From NCBI GenBank assembly GCA_039809985.1, contig JBDHWC010000080.1, forward strand, positions 1 through 11,506: 11,506 bases of DNA. The letters are read 5' to 3'. This stretch comes from JAICJJ01 sp039809985. GTDB taxonomy: Bacteria; Chloroflexota; Chloroflexia; Thermomicrobiales; UBA6265. Position numbers and translations under genes: made by a program. The notes beneath the pieces are model-generated. The model had not been told where the DNA came from and made no database searches. It was given only the letters and a program-made list of their open reading frames with translations. This document shows, piece after piece, positions 1 through 5,296 of the stretch; position 1 is the stretch's first letter, and every line of letters starts with the position of its first letter.

Positions 1-109
1 TGACAGGCGGAGGTATTCGTTCGGAATCTGCCGCGGAGCGGCAATCTGGGGGTTCGGGGGAGGGCTTGGCTTTCCCGCGTTCAATGGCTTTTCCTCTCTC
101 GCCGCCGCC
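1..109 (+). repeat. Repeat unit A1
   Basis: This is a complete unit of 109 bp. It starts TGACAGGCGGAGGTATTCG and ends CTCTCGCCGCCGCC, and the next unit's TGAC follows at 110. It matches units at 4351-4458 and 4658-4766 in length and landmarks, though several palindromic positions have diverged. Confidence 0.65.
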
Positions 110-379
110 TGACAAGGGGCGATTTCCTCTGGGAAGCAGGGGCCCCACGGCTGCGTTCCTCTGGCACGACCTCACGACGGGGTTCCGCTGGGAAGCGGCC
201 GCGCCGCGGCGACTCGGGGGTTTGGGGGAGGGCTTGGCCTTCCCCCGAATCCCTTGCTTCCCTCCCCCGCCGCCGCAGCCGACAAGGGCAGGTATCCGCT
301 GGAAAGCGGCTGGAAAGCGGCCGCGCTGCGGCAAATGGGGGTCCGGGGGAGGTTTTGGCCCTCCCGCGATCCAGTTGCT

Positions 380-409
380 CCCCCTCTCCCGCCGCCGCGG
401 GAGAGGGGG
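380..409. repeat. 13-bp-stem palindrome closing unit A3
   Basis: The arm CCCCCTCTCCCGC (380-392) is the exact reverse complement of GCGGGAGAGGGGG (397-409), with CGCC as the loop. The same element occurs at 479-508 and 4550-4579 without a mismatch in the arms. Confidence 0.85.
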
Positions 410-416
410 GCGGGGG

Positions 417-455
417 GGTGAGGGCGGTCCCGGCGAGCCCGGTCGCGAGACGCGG
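417..455 (+). repeat. 39-bp companion repeat, copy 1
   Basis: This 39-bp stretch (GGTGAGGGC start, GCGG end) recurs at 4586-4624 with about five mismatches. In both places it lies immediately after a complete 13-bp palindrome, so palindrome plus tail seems to be a second repeat module, separate from the 109-bp unit. Confidence 0.65.
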
Positions 456-478
456 ATACCGCGTTCCCTTGGATCCCT

Positions 479-508
479 CCCCCTCTCCCGCCGCCGCGGG
501 AGAGGGGG
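479..508. repeat. 13-bp-stem palindrome, second copy in array A
   Basis: Arms 479-491 and 496-508 are perfect and surround a CGCC loop. This copy is the last recognisable repeat before the oxidase leader. It is followed by GGGGGTGAGGGTGGG, a weak relative of the companion tail. Confidence 0.85.
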
Positions 509-581
509 CCGGGGGTGAGGGTGGGCTCGGGCCCGAAGCTCGAATGCACCTGCCGATCAGGTCCTCACCGCGCCAATGATC

Positions 582-609
582 GCCCGCACGGAGGGGACGA
601 CGTGCGGGC
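582..609. other. 9-bp hairpin in the oxidase leader
   Basis: GCCCGCACG (582-590) pairs perfectly with CGTGCGGGC (601-609) around the purine-rich loop GAGGGGACGA. It lies about 100 bp before the chosen oxidase start and outside the repeat array. No U-run follows, so it is not an obvious terminator. If it lies within the transcript it would form a stable leader structure. No known riboswitch family was recognised. Confidence 0.5.
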
Positions 610-707
610 AAGGTTCTGCGCAGTGGTGTGGCTCGTGTGAAGATGGCGCGGATGCGCGGCGCGCGGGCTGGCCGGCGGCCCGGCGCGCCGGGCCGGGAGG
701 CGCACGG

Positions 708-2150
708 GTGCAGACCTCGGCGTTCGGGCGGCGGACCTTGCTGGCGGCGGGCGGCGGCCTGCTCGCGGGCGCGTGGCGCGGGGCGGCGGCGCAACCGCCT
801 GCTCCCCCCTTGCCGCCGCTGGCGGCGCAGATCCCGTTGCCGCTGGCGGGGATCACGGTCGTGCCGGGGATGCCGGGCTACGACGCGGCGCGGCCCGTCT
901 TCAACAGCCGGTTCGACCGGCGGCCGGCGGCGGTCGTCTTCTGCCGGAACGTCGCCGACGTGCAGGAGGCGGTCCGCTGGGCGCGGCGCACCGGGATGCC
1001 GTTCCGCGCCCGTTCCGGCGGCCACAGCTACGAGGGACTCTCCACGCTCAACGGCGGCGTGGTGGCCGATCTCTCGGCCCTCAACTGGGCGCAGGCCGAC
1101 CCCGCCAGCGGGATTGCCGTCGTCGGAGCCGGGGCGCGGCTGCTCGACGTGGCGACCGCGCTCGCCGGGCAAGGGGTGGTGCTGCCGGCGGGCACCTGCC
1201 CGGGGGTCGGCATCGCCGGGCTCGCGCTCGGCGGGGGCATCGGCTACTACGCCCGGGCCTACGGCCTGACCTGCGACCGGCTGCGGGAGGTGCAGGTGGT
1301 TGACGCCACCGGGTCAGTGCTGACCGCCAACTCGGCGACCCACCCGGACCTCTTCTGGGCGTTGCGGGGCGGTGGCGGCGGCAACTTCGGCGTGGCGACC
1401 AGCTTCACCTTCGACACCGTTCCCCTGCGGCAGGTGGTGCTGGTCGAGGTCGCCTGGCACTGGCCGGACGCGGCGGCGGTGGTCGACGCGTGGCAGCGCT
1501 GGGCCCCGACCGTCGACAGCCGGCTCTCGACCTCGCTCGCGATCTTCGGCCAAGGAGCGGACCTCGTCTCGCTGCGCGGGCTCTTCACCGGGGCGGACGC
1601 GGAGGTCGGGGCGCTGCTCGCGCCGATCCTCGCGACAGGCACGCCGAGCTCGGTCTCGTGGTGGGCGGCCTCGACGCTCGACGCGGCGACCTACCTCGGC
1701 GGCACGCCGGCGGCCCACGCCACGTTCAAGAACAGCTCGGCGATCGCCGAGCGCCTGCTCGGGCCGGAGGCGATCGCCGCGCTCCTCGCCCGGCTGGCCG
1801 CACCGCCGAACCCGTGGAATCTCGTCTCGTTCTTCGCCCTCGGCGGTGCGGTGGCGGCGGTCGACCCGACGGCGACGGCCTTCCCGCACCGACGGGCGCT
1901 GTTCGATCTCCAGTACCAAGCGTACTGGTCGGATCCGGGCCTCGCCGCGGCGCAGGTCGGCTGGGTGCGCGACGCCCGGCTGGCCATGGCCCCGTTCACC
2001 AACGGCGCGTACGTCAACTACCTCGACCTCGAGATCGATGACTGGGCCACCGCCTACTACGGCCCGAACCGTCGCCGTCTGCGGCAGGTGAAGACGGCCT
2101 ACGACCCGGGCCGCTTCTTCCACGCGCCGCAGGGGATTCGGCCGCTGTAG
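708..2150 (+). CDS. Tat-exported FAD-linked oxidase (BBE-like)
   Basis: Predicted 480-residue secreted flavin oxidase of the FAD_binding_4/BBE family, which oxidises alcohols, sugars or similar substrates using O2. The GTG start at 708 is preferred because GGGAGG ends 7 bases before it and because it places a Tat signal at the N-terminus (Arg8-Arg9, then a hydrophobic stretch and an Ala-rich cleavage area near residue 28). An ATG at 576 would add 44 residues without a ribosome site. The FAD domain shows RSGGHS with His106, the usual 8-alpha-histidyl FAD attachment residue, and GTCPGVG with Cys164, the usual second (6-S-cysteinyl) attachment, so bicovalent flavin is predicted. Residues 435-480 form the BBE C-terminal motif (YVNYLD, YYG, YDPGRFF). 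The substrate cannot be read from the sequence. It is convergent with the glycosyltransferase gene, 35 bp away. Confidence 0.9.
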   Translation: MQTSAFGRRTLLAAGGGLLAGAWRGAAAQPPAPPLPPLAAQIPLPLAGITVVPGMPGYDAARPVFNSRFDRRPAAVVFCRNVADVQEAVRWARRTGMPFRARSGGHSYEGLSTLNGGVVADLSALNWAQADPASGIAVVGAGARLLDVATALAGQGVVLPAGTCPGVGIAGLALGGGIGYYARAYGLTCDRLREVQVVDATGSVLTANSATHPDLFWALRGGGGGNFGVATSFTFDTVPLRQVVLVEVAWHWPDAAAVVDAWQRWAPTVDSRLSTSLAIFGQGADLVSLRGLFTGADAEVGALLAPILATGTPSSVSWWAASTLDAATYLGGTPAAHATFKNSSAIAERLLGPEAIAALLARLAAPPNPWNLVSFFALGGAVAAVDPTATAFPHRRALFDLQYQAYWSDPGLAAAQVGWVRDARLAMAPFTNGAYVNYLDLEIDDWATAYYGPNRRRLRQVKTAYDPGRFFHAPQGIRPL

Positions 2151-2185
2151 GACTCGACGACCGCGCCCGTTCCGCCGGCTGTCGG

Positions 2186-3787
2186 TCAGCCTGCGGCGAG
2201 GCGCCAGCGGCCGGCGCGGAGGGCCGGCGCGGCGAGTTCCCACGCCAGCAGCGCGAGGATCGGCACGGTCAGGAAGAGGGCGAGGAAGAGGTGCCGGTGC
2301 CATTCGTCGAAGCCGGCGTTGAAGCGGGCCCAGACGTAGGCCGGATAGTAGGCGAGGCCGAGCGTGGTGGCGGCGAAGAGCCACGCCAAGGTCGCCCGCC
2401 GCGGCCGCAGCGCCACCACGGCGACGATCGGGACGAGGTACCACGGGTAGAGGTTCGTCATCAGCAGCGCGAAGAGGAGCATGGTGTCGACCGCGGCGTC
2501 CGCCAGCGGCCGGCCGCGCAGCACGGCGACGGTCAGCCCGAGGGCGAGCAGCACGAAGAGGGCCGCGCTGACGTTGCGGACGATCTCGGCCCGCTCGCTC
2601 GGCGAGAGCCAGACCGGGGCGCAGCGGGCCCCGACCGCCGGCAGGACGACCGGCTCGTCGGCGAACGGGCTGTCGCAGTCGGTCGCGGCCGCGGCGGAGG
2701 CGACGGCGAGCACGCTCGGCAGCGGGTGTCGCCGGGACCACTGCTGGGCGAGGGACAAGGGCGAGACGTGGTCCATCTTCTGCGACATGGCGGTGCCCTT
2801 GGCGAGGCCGCTGACCATCTGGCCGTCGGCCCACCACGGGACGGTGACCGCGACGCCCACCGCGGCGGCGAGGGCCGCCGTCGTCGCGATCCGCCAGCCC
2901 CAGCGTTCGCGCACGGCGGCGGCGAGGAAAAGGGGGGCCAGCGCGGCGCTGAAGAACTTGACGAGCGCCGAGAGGACGAGCGCCGGTCCCGCGAGGGCCG
3001 AGCGGTTGGCGGCGGCGACCAATGCGGCGACGAGGAAGGCGGTCATCAGCACGTCGTTGTGGGCGTTGCCGACGCCCTCGAAGAGGACCAGCGGGCTGGC
3101 GGCGAAGAGATAGACGGCGGACCATCCCGCTTGGCCGCCCCCGTGATGGCGGAAGAGGATCGCGGCGACTGCCCAGACCAGCAGGAGGTTGACCACCTTG
3201 ACGGCAACCAGCAGGCGAGTCACGTCGGAGAAGCCGGCGACGAGCGCCGGGACGGCAGAAGCCGCCAGCCATGCCGGGCCGTAGAAGAGGGGCACGTTGA
3301 GCAGGAACGCGGGGAGCGCGAACGGATCGCCCCGATGGTCGGCGAACGTCGCCAGGTAGGGGTTCTGGCCGTAGAACCAGGTCAGCTTCATCTCGACGAG
3401 GTAGTCGAAGACGTCGAGCGCGCCGACCGGGTAGAGGAGCAGGTTCGCCGCCGCCGGCCCGGCCGCGGCGAGCACGACCGCGAGCTTGGCGGTCCGGGAC
3501 GGCGCGGTTCGTGCCCGTCGCAGGAGCCACCAGCCGAGGGCGTGCAGGACGCCGATCAGCACGAAGAGGATCAGCGTGCCGCGCAGGATGGGCGAGTCGA
3601 AGCGGCCGGGGACCATCTCGAACGCGAAGTGGGTCCGGTCCCGGTTGTCCGGCAGGGCGTACCATCGCTGGACGGGCAGCCAGGCGAGACAGGCGAGGAC
3701 CGAGGTGACGAGCAGCGCGAGGTCCTGCCGACGACGGGCGGGCGGCGGGGCGTGACGTTCAGCGGTGACGGACGGCGAGTCGGGCAT
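2186..3787 (-). CDS. Polytopic GT-C-type glycosyltransferase
   Basis: Predicted integral membrane glycosyltransferase of about 533 residues with many hydrophobic segments. It resembles the DUF2029/GT87 and polyprenol-phosphate-mannose transferase families, which move a sugar from a lipid-linked donor onto an acceptor on the outer face of the membrane. Visible motifs are the loop-1 acidic pair in LDVFDYL (Asp125, Asp128), followed by YGQNPY (139-144), then GNAHND (240-245) and YPWYLVP (447-453). A loop near residues 365-400 has Cys371 and Cys389, which could form a disulfide if outside. I chose the ATG at 3787. The frame stays open to 3964, but the extra 59 residues are Arg/Pro/Ala-rich and would crowd the divergent gene. 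No strong ribosome site is visible (GGAG lies 12 bases upstream), so the start is uncertain. Donor and acceptor are unknown. Confidence 0.82.
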   Translation of the reverse strand: MPDSPSVTAERHAPPPARRRQDLALLVTSVLACLAWLPVQRWYALPDNRDRTHFAFEMVPGRFDSPILRGTLILFVLIGVLHALGWWLLRRARTAPSRTAKLAVVLAAAGPAAANLLLYPVGALDVFDYLVEMKLTWFYGQNPYLATFADHRGDPFALPAFLLNVPLFYGPAWLAASAVPALVAGFSDVTRLLVAVKVVNLLLVWAVAAILFRHHGGGQAGWSAVYLFAASPLVLFEGVGNAHNDVLMTAFLVAALVAAANRSALAGPALVLSALVKFFSAALAPLFLAAAVRERWGWRIATTAALAAAVGVAVTVPWWADGQMVSGLAKGTAMSQKMDHVSPLSLAQQWSRRHPLPSVLAVASAAAATDCDSPFADEPVVLPAVGARCAPVWLSPSERAEIVRNVSAALFVLLALGLTVAVLRGRPLADAAVDTMLLFALLMTNLYPWYLVPIVAVVALRPRRATLAWLFAATTLGLAYYPAYVWARFNAGFDEWHRHLFLALFLTVPILALLAWELAAPALRAGRWRLAAG

Positions 3788-3911
3788 CGGCGAAGGGCGC
3801 TCCGGCGTGCGATTGGCCGACGGGGCGGGCCGCGCGAGCGCCGCGCCGGGTCCGGCGTCGGGGAGGGCCGTCGCGTGGTCGCGGACCGGGCGCGAGAAAC
3901 GGTGGGATTCG

Positions 3912-4205
3912 GTGGCTTCCGGCCGCGCTGACCCTAGCACGGAGCGACGCGGTGCGTCGCGCACGCGGCGGGCATTGCTGCTCGAGTCGGCAGGAGTGGC
4001 GGCGTTGCTCGGCGGTTTCGCATGGTGGAGAACCGGACCGGAGCGACTGGTGGGCCTGGCCTGTTACAGCGTCGGCAGCGCGGGGGCCTGCCACGCCTGC
4101 TGCGACCGACTGCCGCGACTGCCGGGCGGAACCGCGCTCGCCGTTCGGGAGTGCCACCAGCGCTGCGAGGCGATCATCGGCCTGCCGGGCTCGAAGGCGC
4201 GTTGA
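3912..4205 (+). CDS. Small Tat-signal protein with six cysteines
   Basis: Unrecognised 97-residue protein, probably real. From the GTG at 3912, weakly supported by GGTGGG five bases upstream, the N-terminus reads as a Tat signal: TRRALLL (18-24) followed by hydrophobic AGVAALLGGFAWW (27-39). The rest is cysteine-rich, with residues 51, 60, 63, 64, 81 and 85 (C-x8-C-x2-CC-x16-C-x3-C) plus His61 and His82. Third codon positions are overwhelmingly G or C, as in the neighbours, while the overlapping frames give Arg/Ser/Pro-rich peptides. The gene is divergent from the glycosyltransferase, leaving about 125 bp for two promoters. The cysteines could bind a metal or cofactor, or form disulfides after export; Tat export suits a protein folded around a cofactor in the cytoplasm. 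That is inference, and no family was identified. An upstream start (ATG 3765 or GTG 3807) is possible. Confidence 0.6.
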   Translation: MASGRADPSTERRGASRTRRALLLESAGVAALLGGFAWWRTGPERLVGLACYSVGSAGACHACCDRLPRLPGGTALAVRECHQRCEAIIGLPGSKAR

Positions 4206-4240
4206 GCGTCGCGGCGCGGGCGTCTTCTGCGGCCGGGGAT
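4206..4240. other. Short unassigned gap before array B
   Basis: I see no gene, hairpin or promoter of note between the stop of the Cys-rich gene and the first repeat unit. Confidence 0.5.
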
Positions 4241-4350
4241 CTGGTAAGGGAGGTATTCCTCGGGAAGCCGCCGCGCCGCGGGAATCCGAGGGCTCGGGCG
4301 AGAGCTTGATCCTTCCCGATACATTGCCTCCCCTCTCCCGCGGCGGCAAC

Positions 4351-4458
4351 TGACCGGGGGAGGTATCCATCGGGAGGCGGCCGCGCTGCGGCAAACGGGG
4401 GTTCGGGGGAGGGGGTTGACCCTCTCCCGGGCCTGATTCTCCCCCCTTTCCCGCCGCC
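4351..4458 (+). repeat. Repeat unit B2
   Basis: A 108-bp unit starting TGACCGGGGGAGGTATCC and ending in CCCGCCGCC, where the TGAC of the next unit begins. It includes the GCGGCCGCGCTGCGGCAAAC block and the GGGGGTTCGGGGGAGG segment found in the other units. Confidence 0.75.
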
Positions 4459-4579
4459 TGACACGGGGGAGGTATCCAAGGGATAGCGGCCGCGCCGCGG
4501 CAAATAGGGGGTTCGGGGGAGGGCTTGGCCCTCCCCTGATTCATCTTCTCCCCCTCTCCCGCCGCCGCGGGAGAGGGGG
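4459..4579 (+). repeat. Repeat unit B3 with terminal palindrome
   Basis: Starts TGACACGGGGGAGGTATCC. It contains the best copy of the internal hairpin (GGGGAGGGC-TTG-GCCCTCCCC) and closes with the perfect 13-bp palindrome at 4550-4579, where inner units have TGAC instead. Confidence 0.75.
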
Positions 4580-4585
4580 CTGGGG

Positions 4586-4624
4586 GGTGAGGGCCGTCCC
4601 GGCGGGCCCGGCCGCGAGGTGCGG
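4586..4624 (+). repeat. 39-bp companion repeat, copy 2
   Basis: Matches 417-455 at about 34 of 39 positions and again sits directly behind a complete palindrome. A weaker third relative (GGTTGGGGGTGTGGGCGGTCCC) begins near 4787. Confidence 0.65.
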
Positions 4625-4657
4625 CTGCCGCTGTCGATCAGATACCTCCCCCTGTCA

Positions 4658-4766
4658 GGCCGCCGCGGGAGAGGGGGAGAAATGGCCTCAGGGGAGGGCC
4701 AAGCCCTCCCCCGAACCCCCGGATGGCCGCGGCGCGGCCGCTTCCCGACGAAAACCTCCCCGGTCA
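4658..4766 (-). repeat. Inverted repeat unit B4
   Basis: A 109-bp unit on the minus strand, opening TGACCGGGGAGG at 4766. It passes through GCGGCCGCGCCGCGGCC and the GAGGGCTTGGCCCTC hairpin and ends CTCCCGCGGCGGCC at 4658. Landmarks and length equal those of the direct units. Confidence 0.75.
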
Positions 4767-4935
4767 GCCGCCGCCGCGGGAGAGGGGGTTGGGGGTGTGG
4801 GCGGTCCCAACGGGCTCAGGTGAGGGGGGCGGACGCCGCCATCGTTCGGGATCTCCCCGTTTCGGCAGTGGGAGAGGGGAGCCGGCCACCGGCGCGGCGC
4901 GGTTCGCCGGCGGATGCCCGGCGAGCGCGCTCGGT

Positions 4936-4964
4936 TTGTGCGGCTGGGAATGAAGGGGTACACT
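4936..4964 (+). promoter_or_regulatory. Promoter of tRNA-Ser(GCU)
   Basis: The -35 TTGTGC (4936-4941) and -10 TACACT (4959-4964) are separated by 17 bp. The -10 ends 12 bases before the first base of the tRNA. The same TACACT hexamer precedes tRNA-Arg. Confidence 0.6.
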
Positions 4965-4976
4965 TCGGCGTCACTC

Positions 4977-5067
4977 GGGGAGGTGCCAGAGTGGTCGAAT
5001 GGGGCCGCCTGCTAAGCGGTTGAGGGCGCTTTAACGTCCTCCGAGGGTTCGAATCCCTCCCTTCCCG
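4977..5067 (+). tRNA. tRNA-Ser, anticodon GCU
   Basis: A class II tRNA folds cleanly. The acceptor stem is GGGGAGG (4977-4983) with CCTTCCC (5060-5066), including one G-U pair. The anticodon stem GCCGC/GCGGT surrounds the loop CTGCTAA, giving anticodon GCT at 5011-5013, and a long variable arm follows. The T arm is GAGGG-TTCGAAT-CCCTC and the discriminator is G5067. The next bases are CCG, so CCA is not encoded. It would read AGC/AGU serine codons. Confidence 0.95.
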
Positions 5068-5073
5068 CCGAGC

Positions 5074-5104
5074 CGGTCCGCCAGTGGGCGGGCCGTTGTC
5101 GTGT
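5074..5104 (+). terminator. Terminator after tRNA-Ser(GCU)
   Basis: CGGTCCGCC (5074-5082) pairs with GGCGGGCCG (5087-5095) with one G-U pair and an AGTG loop. It is followed by TTGTCGTGT, a weak T-rich run. It lies 7 bases after the tRNA, and a fresh promoter for tRNA-Arg follows, which fits separate transcription units. Confidence 0.6.
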
Positions 5105-5121
5105 CCCAGCGGCCGTGCCTG

Positions 5122-5151
5122 TTGCAGGGGCGGCGGCGGGGAGCGTACACT
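5122..5151 (+). promoter_or_regulatory. Promoter of tRNA-Arg(GCG)
   Basis: The -35 TTGCAG (5122-5127) and -10 TACACT (5146-5151) are separated by 18 bp. The -10 ends 9 bases before the tRNA. The GTACACT -10 region is identical to that of the preceding tRNA gene. Confidence 0.55.
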
Positions 5152-5160
5152 CGGGACGAT

Positions 5161-5236
5161 GCGCCTGTAGCTCAGGGGATAGAGCGTTGGGTTGCGGACC
5201 CAAAGGCCGCAGGTTCGAATCCTGCCAGGCGTACCA
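5161..5236 (+). tRNA. tRNA-Arg, anticodon GCG
   Basis: A standard 76-base fold. The acceptor stem GCGCCTG pairs with CAGGCGT (a G-U at pair 1-72). The anticodon stem TTGGG/CCCAA holds the loop TTGCGGA, with anticodon GCG at 5194-5196. The T arm is GCAGG-TTCGAAT-CCTGC, the discriminator is A5233 and CCA is encoded at 5234-5236. It carries G34, whereas the common bacterial CGN reader has A34 (edited to inosine), and would read CGC and CGU. The operon to the right ends convergently 60 bp away. Confidence 0.95.
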
Positions 5237-5296
5237 CCCAGCGGCACCGCCGTGCTGAACTGACCCTCACCGCCAAGCCACCCGCCGCCGACCGAC

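Larger units (their letters stand above)
1..545. repeat. Array A of ~109-bp GC-rich repeat units
   Basis: No gene is supported before position 708. The stretch consists of degenerate copies of one unit. The unit opens TGAC(N)GGGGAGGTATCC, passes through a GCGGCCGCGC(C/T)GCGGCAAA block and a GGGGAGGGCTTGGCCCTCCCC hairpin, and closes CCCCCTCTCCCGCCGCC. Copies begin at 1, 110 and 280; the second carries about 60 bp of extra sequence and the third an internal duplication of CTGGAAAGCGG. Each copy ends in CCGCC and is followed directly by (T/C)GAC of the next. The last copy instead completes a long palindrome. Open frames across the array translate to Pro/Arg/Gly-rich low-complexity peptides on both strands and are not credible proteins. 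The window starts inside or at the edge of the array, so its left end is unknown. Confidence 0.8.
4241..4820. repeat. Array B: direct and inverted ~109-bp repeat units
   Basis: This array holds the same unit as positions 1-545. Three direct copies (starting near 4241, at 4351 and at 4459) end in the complete 13-bp palindrome at 4550-4579. After the 39-bp companion repeat the orientation flips: read on the minus strand, one unit starts with TGACCGGGGAGG at 4766, runs to 4658 and is joined to another unit opening TGACAGGGGGAGGTATC at 4657. The array is thus two head-to-tail blocks pointing at each other. Open frames on both strands are repeat translations of the PLSRGGGRGG type and are rejected as genes. 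A degenerate tail (TCCCCGTTTCGGCAGTGGGAGAGGGGA) reaches about 4880. Confidence 0.8.

Noticed and set aside
66..1172. Long open frames on both strands across the first repeat array
   Set aside because: They translate repeats into Pro/Arg/Gly-rich peptides, overlap the oxidase on the opposite strand and have no ribosome site or recognisable domain.
1314..3665. A 783-codon open frame on the minus strand covering the oxidase 3' half and the glycosyltransferase
   Set aside because: It is antisense to the oxidase and a shifted frame of the glycosyltransferase. Very high GC suppresses stops, and the peptide is Arg/Pro-rich with no motif, whereas the chosen frames show clear family motifs.
2291..3931. 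A 546-codon open frame on the plus strand opposite the glycosyltransferase
   Set aside because: It is a mirror frame with extreme Arg/Glu/Gly content, without hydrophobic core or domain. The minus-strand frame has membrane segments and conserved motifs.
3952..4353. An alternative frame over the Cys-rich gene, with GGAG 7 bases before a GTG
   Set aside because: The ribosome site is tempting, but the peptide is Arg/Ser/Pro-rich and runs on into repeat sequence, while the chosen frame has a Tat signal and G/C-biased third positions.
1..4820. CRISPR array
   Set aside because: Units are about 109 bp, degenerate and joined without unique spacers, and no cas gene is present.
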